From assembly GCF_900100395.1 (NCBI RefSeq), contig NZ_FNFB01000025.1:47665-111664 (forward strand): a stretch of DNA of 64,000 nt, given 5' to 3'. A program made the translations under genes and the position numbers. Positions 37,627-45,581 of the stretch are shown in pieces. Origin of the DNA: Nonomuraea maritima. Its GTDB lineage: Bacteria; Actinomycetota; Actinomycetes; Streptosporangiales; Streptosporangiaceae. How positions within the stretch are numbered: the first letter of the stretch is position 1; the number at the start of each line of letters is the position of its first letter. Below the pieces are notes generated by a model that was not told the DNA's origin, made no database searches, and saw nothing but the letters and a program-made list of their open reading frames with translations.

Positions 37627-38490
37627 ATGGAGATCATCGTTCACGACACCCTGACGCCGATCGCCGCGCTGCTGGAGCAGCCGCTCGACCGGCGCCCGGC
37701 GGCGCTGCGCGAGCTGCTGGCCCCCATCCGGCCCGTGATCCCGATGCCGGGGGACATCGTCGACATCCACCACCAGGGCGGCGGCTTCCGGGTCGACGCC
37801 GACGACCCGCGCTACCTGCCCGCCGTACGGCGGATGATCGAGGCCGACGTGCTCGGCCAGGTGCGGCACGAGCTGGGCCGGGCCTCAGAACGACTGGACG
37901 CTGCCGAGCAGCCCGAGTCGCTGCAGGTCATGTTCGTGATGGGCGACCCGGACAACGACCACCTCATGAAGCTCAGCGGCGGCTACTACGGCATGGGCGG
38001 GGCGCGCGGCTGGCTCTACCTGCTGGCCTGGCCCGGCGACGAGGTGATCGGCCGGATCGCGCACTGCGCGGTGCACGAGCTGCACCACAACATCCGCTAC
38101 ACCAACGTCGAGTGGAACCCCGTCACCGTGACCGTGGGCGAGCACGTGGTCGCCGAAGGGCTGGCCGAGGCGTTCGTCCGGGAGCTGTCGGGGCCGTCGG
38201 CCATGGGGCCGTGGTCGGCGATGGTCACGGGCGAGGAGTTCGAGCGGGCGTACGAGCGGATCATGGCCGACTTCGACCTGGCGGGGATGCAGCACACGTC
38301 CGCGTACGTGCTGGGCGACACCGCGATGCGCTCCTTCGGGCAGGAGCCGCGCGGCATCCCCGACATGGCCGGGTACGCGGTGGGGCTGCACCTCGTCGAC
38401 CGGGCGCTGGCCGCCACCGGGCTGACCGCGACGCAGGCCACGCTGCTGCCCGCGGGCGAGCTCATGCGGCGCGCCGGGCTGCGTCCGTAG
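37627..38490 (+). CDS. DUF2268 putative zinc protease
   Basis: The 287-residue protein matches DUF2268. It has a zinc-binding H150-E151-L-H-H154 in AVHELHHNIRYTN and a downstream glutamate in VVAEGLAEAFVREL, in the gluzincin arrangement. The family is predicted to be proteolytic and cytoplasmic here. The mRNA appears leaderless, behind a MerR-type promoter, so expression should be induced by an unknown signal. Its 3' end including the stop codon is duplicated downstream. Confidence 0.85.
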   Translation: MEIIVHDTLTPIAALLEQPLDRRPAALRELLAPIRPVIPMPGDIVDIHHQGGGFRVDADDPRYLPAVRRMIEADVLGQVRHELGRASERLDAAEQPESLQVMFVMGDPDNDHLMKLSGGYYGMGGARGWLYLLAWPGDEVIGRIAHCAVHELHHNIRYTNVEWNPVTVTVGEHVVAEGLAEAFVRELSGPSAMGPWSAMVTGEEFERAYERIMADFDLAGMQHTSAYVLGDTAMRSFGQEPRGIPDMAGYAVGLHLVDRALAATGLTATQATLLPAGELMRRAGLRP

Positions 38491-38519
38491 CTCCTGCGGC
38501 ACGCTGGGCCGCGTGTGTT
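38460..38519 (+). repeat. 30-bp tandem duplication of the DUF2268 gene 3' end
   Basis: Unit 1 (38460-38489) is the last ten codons and unit 2 (38490-38519) follows directly, matching at 23 of 30 positions. Confidence 0.6.
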
Positions 38520-38612
38520 GCCCTTCTCATATTCGGGGTGGGTTGTCGATGAATATTCGCTGAGGGGGGAATGCGCTTATCGAGAAATGCGCCGCAGGCG
38601 AAATCGGTGAAG

Positions 38613-38640
38613 AAAACGTGGCGGCCGGGTCTAACGTTTT
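38613..38640. repeat. Inverted repeat AAAACGT-N14-ACGTTTT upstream of clpP
   Basis: Seven-base perfect arms end 34 bases before the first clpP start. It may be the operator of the clpP pair. Confidence 0.4.
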
Positions 38641-38674
38641 TCGCAGTGAACACCCGCGAAGAAAGGCGATCGTC

Positions 38675-39238
38675 ATGACGGAGACCCGCGCCGCCGCCTG
38701 GCCTGACCAGCTCGATCAGCGCCTGCTGAAGGAGCGCATCGTCGTTCTGGGCCAGGAGGTCGACGACGACATTTGCAATCGGCTGTGCGGCGAGCTGCTC
38801 CTGCTCGCGGCTGAAGACCCGAAGCGCGACATAACTCTTTACATCAATTCTCCGGGCGGTTCCGTGCACGCCGGAATGGCGCTGTACGACATGATGCAGT
38901 TCATTCCGTGCGACGTGGCGACCGTGGCGATGGGGTTCGCCGCCTCCATGGGGCAGGTGCTGCTGTCGGCGGGCGCGAAGGGCAAGCGATACGCCCTGCC
39001 CAACGCCCGCGTCGTGATGCACCAGCCGCTGGGCGGCATCGGCGGCTCGGCCAGCGACATCCAGATCCAGGCCGACAACATGATCTACACCAAGCGCCGG
39101 ATGGCCGAGATCATCGCCCACCACACGGGCCAGCCGCTCGAGCGCATCCAGGCCGACTCCGACCGCGACCGCTGGTTCACCGCCCAGGAAGCCCTCGACT
39201 ACGGCATCGTCGACCACATCGCGGAAGGGATGAACTGA
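38675..39238 (+). CDS. clpP: ATP-dependent Clp protease proteolytic subunit
   Basis: The 187-residue ClpP has the catalytic serine S91 in MGFAASMGQVLL, histidine in RVVMHQPL, and the handle region normal for the family. It is the first of a tightly linked pair; ClpP proteins of actinobacteria act as mixed tetradecamers. clpX, trigger factor and popR are absent nearby, so this is probably an accessory pair rather than the main clpP1P2 operon. Confidence 0.92.
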   Translation: MTETRAAAWPDQLDQRLLKERIVVLGQEVDDDICNRLCGELLLLAAEDPKRDITLYINSPGGSVHAGMALYDMMQFIPCDVATVAMGFAASMGQVLLSAGAKGKRYALPNARVVMHQPLGGIGGSASDIQIQADNMIYTKRRMAEIIAHHTGQPLERIQADSDRDRWFTAQEALDYGIVDHIAEGMN

Positions 39239-39239
39239 C

Positions 39240-39854
39240 ATGAGCGGCTACGTGCTGCCGTCCTTCATGGAGCGCACCAGCTACGGCGTGCGCGAGATGA
39301 ACCCGTACACGAAGCTGTTCGAGGACCGCGTGGTGTTCCTCGGCACGCCGATCGACGACGGCGTCGCCAACGCCGTGATGGCGCAGCTGCTCACCCTCGA
39401 GTCGATCGACCCCGACCAGGACATCAGCATCTACATCAACTCCCCGGGCGGGTCGTTCACGGCGATGGCGGCGATCTACGACACGATGCAGTTCGTCCGG
39501 CCGCAGATTCACACCGTCTGCATCGGTGAGGCGTCCTCGGGGGCGGCGGTGCTGCTCGCGGCCGGCACGCCGGGTAAGCGGGCTGCGCTGCCGCACGCGC
39601 GGGTGCTGCTGCACCAACCGCACACCGAGGGAGGGCGCGGGCAGGGCAGCGACCTCGAGATCCATGCCCGCGAGATCCTGCGGATGCGTGACCAGCAGGA
39701 GGAACTGCTGTCCCGGCACACCGGCCGGGGCGTGCTGGACATCAGAAAGGACATCGAGCGCGACCGCATCTTCACGGCCGAGCAGGCCCGCGCCTACGGC
39801 CTGATCGACGACGTCTACGCCTCCAGAAAACGCCTCCCCACCCTCACCCCCTGA
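39240..39854 (+). CDS. clpP: ATP-dependent Clp protease proteolytic subunit, second copy
   Basis: The 204-residue ClpP starts one base after the first gene's stop. The nucleophile region reads CIGEASSGAAVLLAAG, where S100 aligns with the catalytic serine; the preceding Ala is Ser and the following one Gly, which is unusual. Histidine is in RVLLHQPHT. The second ring of a heteromeric protease is the likely role. The 3' end is followed by short tandem repeats that include the stop codon. Confidence 0.92.
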   Translation: MSGYVLPSFMERTSYGVREMNPYTKLFEDRVVFLGTPIDDGVANAVMAQLLTLESIDPDQDISIYINSPGGSFTAMAAIYDTMQFVRPQIHTVCIGEASSGAAVLLAAGTPGKRAALPHARVLLHQPHTEGGRGQGSDLEIHAREILRMRDQQEELLSRHTGRGVLDIRKDIERDRIFTAEQARAYGLIDDVYASRKRLPTLTP

Positions 39855-39927
39855 CCGCACGCCCCCATCCTCCGACCGCCGCGGGCTCCGACCGAACGCC
39901 GCAGGCTCCGACAGAACGCCCGCACCT
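39852..39927 (+). repeat. Degenerate ~20-bp tandem repeats starting at the clpP stop codon
   Basis: Units at 39852-39871, 39872-39887, 39888-39907 and 39908-39927 share the core CCGACCGAACGCC; the first contains the TGA stop. Confidence 0.55.
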
Positions 39928-40607
39928 CCCTGACGTGATCCTGGCCCGTCGCCGTCCTGTGGTCGTGATCTGCCGGGTGCTTCGAGCCGGCGCGTCGGAT
40001 ACGGGCGCGCCGTGTTCGCGATCAGGGGACGCGCAAGGTCCGCGACCTTGGGTGGAGCAGTGCCATCGGCGACACCTCGCTGTGTGCCTGGGGGTGGTCG
40101 GGAGTGGCTTCTCGCGGGTGGCGATGTGGCGGTGGGTCGGGTTGGCAGGGTGGGGTTGTTTGCCCTGCGGTTCTCTACCCGTCCCCGGCCGCCGGCCCGA
40201 TGTCTGGGCCGTCGTCCGGGCGTTGGCCGGCGAGGGTGCAGGAGCGGCGTTGGGCAGCACCCGCCGGTGATACAGCAGCGCGAAGCCGGGGAAGCGGCCG
40301 GTCAGGTGCGCCCGGCTTCGGGCGGGACGCCCGCCCTGGCGGAGGTGTTGGTCGTGGCCGTCAGTGGGGCTTATCTGCTGGTCAGAGGGGTGGTTCGTGG
40401 GGTGCGGCTGCTGGGTGGAGCGGTGGCGTGTGTGTTGCCTCTGCGTCTGTCTGTGGTGTGTTGGCCTTGGGCGGTGGGTGGAAGTCGTCGACGGTGATCG
40501 TTGATCGAGGGGTTCGCGGGTCTCGGGCGGGCGGTGGGGTTGTTCGTTCCTGAATGGGCGACTTATACACTTCCTACCGGTTCTTTGGGGATTCAGGGGA
40601 GTTGGGC
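39928..40607. other. Gene-free stretch with keto-rich DNA
   Basis: No open frame here looks like a protein. The plus strand is unusually rich in G and T at 40060-40500 and contains a G-quadruplex motif (40134-40155). A perfect 9-base inverted repeat (GAAGCCGGG at 40282-40290, CCCGGCTTC at 40311-40319) is present. It may be a decayed gene region. Confidence 0.55.
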
Positions 40608-41369
40608 GTGCCGCTCGAGCAAGTCTTGGTGTTGTTGGTCGCAGCGGCTGGGGCGGGGTGGGTCGACGCCGTCGTCGGTGGCGGCGGTCTGCTGCAGCTT
40701 CCCGCCATTCTCGTGACCGGGATGCCGCCGGTCGAGGCGATGGCCACCAACAAGTTCGCGTCGGTGTTCGGCACCGCTTCGGCCGCGGTCGCGTACGTGC
40801 GCTCCACCAAGGTGGACCGGCAGGTGGTGCTGCCCGGCGCGGCGCTGGCCCTGGTGTTCGCGGGGCTGGGCGCGTGGGCGGCGGCGTCCATCACGACCGA
40901 GGTGCTGCGTCCCGCCGTCATGGTGGTGCTGGTGGCGGTGGCGGTGTTCGTGACGCTGCGGCCGGCGATGGGCGCCGTGCCGGAGCCGCGGCTGCGCACC
41001 CCGCCGCGGGCGGCCGCGGCGGTGGCGCTCGCGGGCGTGGCGATCGCCTTCTACGACGGCATCATGGGCCCCGGTACGGGGACGTTCCTGATCATCGCCT
41101 TCACCACCGTCCTCGGGCTCGACTTCGTCACCGCGTCGGCCTCCGCGAAGATCATCAATATCGGCACCAACCTGGGCGCGCTGGCGGTGTTCGCCGTACA
41201 GGGGCACGTGCACTGGGCTCTCGGCCTCGGCATGGCCGTGTGCAACGTCGCGGGCGCGCAGGCCGGCGCCCGGATGGCGCTCAAGCGGGGAGCCTCGTTC
41301 GTGCGCATCGTCCTGTTGTGCGTGGTCGTCGCGATGGTGATCAGGCTCGGCTGGCAGCAGTTCGCCTGA
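40608..41369 (+). CDS. TSUP (TauE/SafE) family membrane transporter
   Basis: The 253-residue protein has eight hydrophobic segments and the duplicated TSUP layout: AGWVDAVVGGGGLLQLPAIL in the first half and FYDGIMGPGTGTFLII in the second, with TNKFASVFGT and SASAKIINIGTNLGAL as the repeat partners. It exports a sulfonate, sulfite or other small anion. I use the GTG at 40608, preceded by GGGGAG, rather than the ATG at 40554. Confidence 0.92.
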   Translation: MPLEQVLVLLVAAAGAGWVDAVVGGGGLLQLPAILVTGMPPVEAMATNKFASVFGTASAAVAYVRSTKVDRQVVLPGAALALVFAGLGAWAAASITTEVLRPAVMVVLVAVAVFVTLRPAMGAVPEPRLRTPPRAAAAVALAGVAIAFYDGIMGPGTGTFLIIAFTTVLGLDFVTASASAKIINIGTNLGALAVFAVQGHVHWALGLGMAVCNVAGAQAGARMALKRGASFVRIVLLCVVVAMVIRLGWQQFA

Positions 41370-41402
41370 GATCGACCCCCGGCGGCGGCCGACGCCGCGG
41401 GT

Positions 41403-41408
41403 GATAAT
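41403..41408 (+). promoter_or_regulatory. -10 element of the WYL regulator gene
   Basis: GATAAT, preceded by TG, lies seven bases before the GTG at 41416 and indicates a leaderless transcript. Confidence 0.5.
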
Positions 41409-41415
41409 GGCAGAT

Positions 41416-42387
41416 GTGCGTGCCAGCCGCCTGCTTTCGTTGCTTCTGCTCCTGCAGACGCGCGGACGCATGACCGCGCCCGAGATCGCACGTGAGCTGG
41501 AGGTCTCGGTCCGCACCGTCTACCGCGACGTGGAGGCGCTGTCGGCGGCCGGTGTCCCGGTGTACGCCGACCGGGGGCCCGTGGGCGGCTACCAACTGCT
41601 CGACGGCTACCGCACCCGGCTCAACGGGCTGACCGCCGAGGAGGCGTCCTCGCTGTTCCTGGCCGGGCTGCCCGGTCCCGCGGCCGAGCTGGGGTTGGCC
41701 GAGGTGGCCGCCGCCGCGGAGCTGAAGCTGCTGGCCGCGCTGCCGCCCGAGCCGCGCTCGCACGCCTCCAGGATGCGCGAGAGGTTCCTGCTGGACGTGC
41801 CGAGCTGGTACCGCTCGGCCGACGACGTGCCGTACCTCGGCGAGGTGTCCGAGGCGGTGTGGGGCGAGCAATCGTTGCGGATGACGTACCGGCGCTGGGG
41901 CAGGCAGGACGTCGAGCGGGTGGTCCACCCGTACGGGCTGGTGCTCAAGGGCGGGTCCTGGTACATGGTGGCCGCTCCGCCCGGTGGCACGCCGCGGACG
42001 TACCGGGTCGCGCGGATCCTCTCCCTGCGGACGCTGCCAGAGCGGTTCACCCGGCCGGAGGGGTTCGACCTGGCCGAGTTCTGGCGGGCGTACGCCAGGG
42101 AGTTCCGTGAGCGGATGTACACCGCCGAGGCGGTGATCAAGCTCGCGCCGGGACGGGAGGACCTGCTGGCGTACACGATGGGCACTGACGTGGTCACCGC
42201 GGCGGTGGCCGAGGCCGGGGAGCCCGACCCCGAGGGATGGACCACGCTGACCGTGCCCATCGAGTCGCTCACCCACGCCCGCTGGCTGCTGCTGCGGATG
42301 GGCGCCGACGTCGAGGTCCTGGAGCCGCCGGAGCTGCGCGAGCTCATGCGCGACGCCGTCGGGCAGCTGGCCAAGCTGTACGGCTGA
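41416..42387 (+). CDS. HTH-WYL transcriptional regulator
   Basis: The 323-residue protein has an HTH_11 domain (RASRLLSLLLLLQTRGRMTA, ELEVSVRTVYRDVEALSAAG) and a WYL domain (VHPYGLVLKGGSWYMVA) with a WCX C terminus. It binds DNA and a nucleic-acid or nucleotide ligand. The GTG at 41416 gives the normal family start and has a -10 element before it; the ATG at 41407 overlaps that element. Confidence 0.92.
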   Translation: MRASRLLSLLLLLQTRGRMTAPEIARELEVSVRTVYRDVEALSAAGVPVYADRGPVGGYQLLDGYRTRLNGLTAEEASSLFLAGLPGPAAELGLAEVAAAAELKLLAALPPEPRSHASRMRERFLLDVPSWYRSADDVPYLGEVSEAVWGEQSLRMTYRRWGRQDVERVVHPYGLVLKGGSWYMVAAPPGGTPRTYRVARILSLRTLPERFTRPEGFDLAEFWRAYAREFRERMYTAEAVIKLAPGREDLLAYTMGTDVVTAAVAEAGEPDPEGWTTLTVPIESLTHARWLLLRMGADVEVLEPPELRELMRDAVGQLAKLYG

Positions 42388-42451
42388 GCACCCGTACGGA
42401 AGCCCGGCGAGTGCTCGGCTGAGCGCCCGTTCGGTGGTCCGGCGCGTGCTC
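42382..42451 (+). repeat. 35-bp tandem duplication spanning the WYL gene stop codon
   Basis: Units 42382-42416 and 42417-42451 match at 29 of 35 positions. The first starts at the last Gly codon and includes the TGA stop. Confidence 0.75.
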
Positions 42452-42541
42452 GGCGGTCCGGGACCGCGCCGGGCGCGGCCGAGCGGGCCCACCGCCGAAC
42501 GCCCGGATGAGGCCGGCGACTTGTTGGATTACCTTTGGTGC

Positions 42542-42754
42542 ATGACGAACGACCTGGCGGCTCTGATGCAGCAGGCGCAGGACGACGACCCGCTGCGGGC
42601 GCTCAACGCCACGACGGCGCTGCGTCGCGAGATCGAGCGCCTGGAGGCGGTGCAGGTGCGGCGGGCGCGGGTCGCGGGGCTCCCCTGGGCACAGATCGCG
42701 GACGCGATCGGCGTCAGCAAGCAGGCCGTGCACAAGAAGTACGGCCGCCGGTAG
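42542..42754 (+). CDS. Small helix-turn-helix protein
   Basis: The 70-residue protein has a helical N terminus and a C-terminal helix-turn-helix (GLPWAQIADAIGVSKQAVHK) ending KKYGRR. It resembles small actinobacterial DNA-binding proteins often near clp genes. TACCTT lies six bases before the ATG, so it is probably leaderless. Its 3' end is repeated downstream. Confidence 0.85.
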   Translation: MTNDLAALMQQAQDDDPLRALNATTALRREIERLEAVQVRRARVAGLPWAQIADAIGVSKQAVHKKYGRR

Positions 42755-42925
42755 TGGGCAAGGGCCCCGCGGCCCGTAGTGAGCCCGCGACCAGTAGTGC
42801 GTAGGAAGTACGGGCACCGGTAGTGCGCAGGAAGTGCGGGTGCCGGTAGTGGGCAAGGGCCCCGCGGCCAGTAGTGCGCTAAGAAGTACGGGCGTCGGTG
42901 GTGCGTAAGAAGTACGGGTGCCGGT
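42734..42925 (+). repeat. Degenerate tandem repeats derived from the HTH gene 3' end
   Basis: The last codons and TAG stop (AAGAAGTACGG followed by CCGGTAGTG) recur four times with changes. A second unit of about 25 bases (GTAGTGGGCAAGGGCCCCGC) occurs at 42751 and again at 42846 with one mismatch. Confidence 0.75.
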
Positions 42926-42940
42926 TGGGCGCACGTACAG

Positions 42941-42968
42941 CCGCCGGTAGCGCTCCGCTGACCGGCGG
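42941..42968. terminator. Hairpin between repeat region and SCO6745-family gene
   Basis: Perfect arms CCGCCGGT and ACCGGCGG are separated by 12 bases, downstream of the HTH gene and of the convergent gene. Confidence 0.4.
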
Positions 42969-43049
42969 TGCCGCTGTCGCGTTCCCGGTGGATCCCGCCG
43001 CGCGGCCCCCGAGGCGCTCAGGGTCCGCGGGTGGCGCGGGTGTAGGCCG

Positions 43050-43928
43050 TCAGTAGGCGACCTGGACGGTGGCGATGCCGAGTGTGCTGGTCATGGGCAG
43101 CAGACCCGACTCGAAGACGGCGCCCAGGACCGGGGCGGTCAGCTGCCCGAGGCGGGCGGCCCGGTCCTCGCCGAGGCGGCGCCAGGGTTCGGCGGCCAGG
43201 TCGTCGGTCATCCGCTCGACCTGGTCGCGCAGTGCCCGGCCGTCCTCGGTGGCCGTCCCGTCGGGCTTGACCAGACCGCGGGCGACGAGGCGTTGGGTGG
43301 CCTCGTCCCATTCCTGCTCGCTCCAGCCGCGTCCGGCGAAGTTCGCCACCGGCGCCGCGCCGATCGCGGCGAACGACACCAGCGCCTCGCACCCGTCGAG
43401 CCCGGCCGCGTTCAGCGCCACGAGGTGGCCGTCGCCGCGGTGCTCGCGCAGCACGGTGGTGGCGTGCCAGAGCGCGAGGTGCGGCTCGTCGGGCCAGGGG
43501 AGGTCGAGGTTGGCGGCCGTCAGCACGCGTCCCTCCACCTGGACGCTCTCGGCCGCCCGCCTGGCCAGCTCCGCCGCCTCCACGATGCCGTCGGCGGCCA
43601 CCCCGTCGCCGAGCATGGCGCGGTAGGTCCGGTCGACCGCGCGCACGCGGGCGTCCAGCACCTGTTCGGGGGTGGCGACGTCCCAGACGGCGGGTAGGTG
43701 CTCGGCCACCGTACGGGGGCTGAAGCTGTAGTACGTCGCCGTGGCCAGCCGCGTGCCGGCCGCTCCGAGCGGGGCCGTGCGGTAGGCGAAGTAGCTGGGC
43801 CAGCGGGCGTCGACGTCGTAGTTCAGCGCCGCGGCCTCCTCGAACGCCTGCGGCGAGAAGTAGAGCACGGCGTGGAGCGGTTCGAGCTGGTGCCACATGC
43901 TGCGGGCGAGTCTGGACGAGGCACTCAT
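43050..43928 (-). CDS. SCO6745 (SalK-like) family protein
   Basis: The 292-residue protein matches the SCO6745 family: RSMWHQLEPLHAVLYFSPQA at the start, RWPSYFAYRTAPLGAAG, HLALWHATTVLREHRGDGH, and a MarR-like winged-helix region near WSEQEWDEATQRLVARGLVK. No function is proven. GAGGAG lies before the ATG. It is divergent from the CGNR gene across 27 bases. Confidence 0.88.
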   Translation of the reverse strand: MSASSRLARSMWHQLEPLHAVLYFSPQAFEEAAALNYDVDARWPSYFAYRTAPLGAAGTRLATATYYSFSPRTVAEHLPAVWDVATPEQVLDARVRAVDRTYRAMLGDGVAADGIVEAAELARRAAESVQVEGRVLTAANLDLPWPDEPHLALWHATTVLREHRGDGHLVALNAAGLDGCEALVSFAAIGAAPVANFAGRGWSEQEWDEATQRLVARGLVKPDGTATEDGRALRDQVERMTDDLAAEPWRRLGEDRAARLGQLTAPVLGAVFESGLLPMTSTLGIATVQVAY

Positions 43929-43955
43929 GGCAACTCCTCACTGTCTAGATAAGAT

Positions 43956-44531
43956 ATGCCAGTGACGATAGAGGCCTGGCGCATCACTGGTCAACAGCAA
44001 ATAGACAGTTATGTCGGGAGATGGGCGGAGTTGGCGGTGCTCCTCGTGAACGAGCTGCACGTCACGCACGTCCGCGGGCGGCGGGTCGATCCTCCGGCTG
44101 ATCGCCGCGCGGCGCTGGAGGAGGCGTTCACCCGGCAGGAACGGGCCCTGGACGAGGTGCTGACCGAGGAGGATGCCGACCGCCTCGCCGACGTGGCCGC
44201 CGAGCTCCACCCCGCCTTCACCGGCGACGTCGCGACGCTCAACCAGGCGCTGGTCCGTCATGCCGCGGTGCCGAGTCTGCACGGGGACCCGCCGGTGCTC
44301 GCCTTCCACGCCCCCGGCGCCGACCTGGTGGACGCCTGGGCCGCCGACGCCGGCACGGCGCTCGCCATGGTGATCGGCGTCGGGCAGGGGAGGCGGCTGC
44401 GGTCGTGCGAGGCCGAGGGGTGTGAGCTGGTGTTCTTCGACGTCACGCGGAACACCTCCCGTCGGTTCTGCGGCCTGTCGTGCCAGAACCGCGCCAAGGC
44501 GACCGCCTACCGCGCACGCCGCCGCACGTGA
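43956..44531 (+). CDS. CGNR zinc-finger regulator (ABATE domain)
   Basis: The 191-residue protein has an N-terminal ABATE domain and a C-terminal CGNR zinc finger with cysteines in CEAEGCELVFFD and RRFCGLSCQNRAKATAYR. It is a predicted stress-related transcription factor. TAAGAT lies just upstream, so the GTG at 43962 may be the true leaderless start. Confidence 0.9.
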   Translation: MPVTIEAWRITGQQQIDSYVGRWAELAVLLVNELHVTHVRGRRVDPPADRRAALEEAFTRQERALDEVLTEEDADRLADVAAELHPAFTGDVATLNQALVRHAAVPSLHGDPPVLAFHAPGADLVDAWAADAGTALAMVIGVGQGRRLRSCEAEGCELVFFDVTRNTSRRFCGLSCQNRAKATAYRARRRT

Positions 44532-44710
44532 CCGTGCCGGGTTGATCGCCTGCCAGGTACGCGGCCGTGTGTGGCGGTGCCTCAGTGATCGGGTGCTGGG
44601 TGTGACTGTGCCCGGGCGATCGCCTGCTGGGGGTGCCGCCGTACGTGAGCGTGCCTGGGTGATCGCGTGCTGGGTGTGCCGTCGTGTGTGTCGGTGCCTG
44701 AGGTGGTGGC
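44515..44710 (+). repeat. Degenerate ~43-bp tandem repeats from the CGNR gene 3' end
   Basis: About four units follow, the first containing the last codons and stop (CCGCCGCACGTGACCGTGCC); later ones read CCGCCGTACGTGAGCGTGCC and more diverged forms. Shared blocks include GATCGCGTGCTGGG. Confidence 0.65.
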
Positions 44711-44729
44711 GAGCGGGCACATCGGGTGC

Positions 44730-45512
44730 ATGGGACAGATCGACGGACGTTCGGGGGCGCGCGGCCCGGACGCCGGTGCGGGCGGTGGCTCGCGGCAGGT
44801 GTCGGAGCGGCTCGTGCCGTGGTTGCTCCTGCTGCTCGCCGCCTCGGCGGGCGCGTTGGACGCCGTGTGCCTCATCCGCCTGGGTGGCCTGTTCGCCAGC
44901 GTCATCACCGGCAACCTGGTGCAGCTCGGCCGCTCCGTAGCGACCGTGGACCTCGCCCTCCTCGTCGGAGCCGTCACGAGCGTCGGAGGGTACGCCGTCG
45001 GCGTCGCGGTGGGCAGCCTCGGCCTGCGCCGCCCGGGCAGGCAGCGACGCGGGGCGGACCGGCCGCGCGCCGTCGGCGGGTGGGGGCGCAGGGCCGGGGT
45101 CGTCGCGGCGGGGGAGTTCGTGCTGCTGGTCGCGGTGGCGGTGGGCTGGGTGGCGAGTGCCGCATGGCCGCCGCAGTGGCTCGCGACGCAGCTGCTCGGC
45201 GTGGGCGCTGCGGCGATGGGAGTGCAGAGCGCGCTGTCGATCGAGTCGGGCGCGGGGTCGGCGTCGACCACGTACCTCACAGGAACGCTGACGGCGGTGG
45301 TGAGGACGCTCTCCGGGACCCCTTGGCGGCGTTCGGGTGTGGCGGGCGGAGTCGCACGGCTGGCCGCGCTGCTCTGTGGTGCCGCGGCCGGAACCGTCCT
45401 GCTGGACGTCGCGCAGCTGTACGTCGTCCTGCTGCCCGTGGCGCTGGTGGGAACGGTCGCCGCCGTGATGCTCGCCGCCACCCGCAGGCCGCGTCCCGCT
45501 GTCCGTCGCTAG
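44730..45512 (+). CDS. DUF1275 (YoaK-like) membrane protein
   Basis: The 260-residue protein has six hydrophobic segments and the DUF1275 pattern AGALDAVCLIRLGGLFASVI with GNLVQLG, and TTYLTGTLTAVVRTL. The function is unknown. The start at 44730 gives a short cytoplasmic N terminus; the earlier GTG would run into the tandem repeats. Confidence 0.85.
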   Translation: MGQIDGRSGARGPDAGAGGGSRQVSERLVPWLLLLLAASAGALDAVCLIRLGGLFASVITGNLVQLGRSVATVDLALLVGAVTSVGGYAVGVAVGSLGLRRPGRQRRGADRPRAVGGWGRRAGVVAAGEFVLLVAVAVGWVASAAWPPQWLATQLLGVGAAAMGVQSALSIESGAGSASTTYLTGTLTAVVRTLSGTPWRRSGVAGGVARLAALLCGAAAGTVLLDVAQLYVVLLPVALVGTVAAVMLAATRRPRPAVRR

Positions 45513-45538
45513 GGGAGTCAGCCCAGCGCGACCCGTAG

Positions 45539-45564
45539 CGGGACGCCGGGAAGGCGGCGTCCCG
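45539..45564. terminator. Hairpin between convergent genes
   Basis: Arms CGGGACGCCG and CGGCGTCCCG with a six-base loop lie between the DUF1275 gene and the propeller gene. Confidence 0.75.
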
Positions 45565-45581
45565 ATGGTCCCCCGCTGTGG

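Noticed and set aside
39928..40607. Several overlapping open frames in the keto-rich stretch
   Set aside because: None has protein-like composition, a ribosome site or a recognisable motif.
42734..42925. Possible CRISPR-like array
   Set aside because: Units are adjacent and degenerate, with no unique spacers and no cas genes; they derive from the 3' end of the neighbouring gene.
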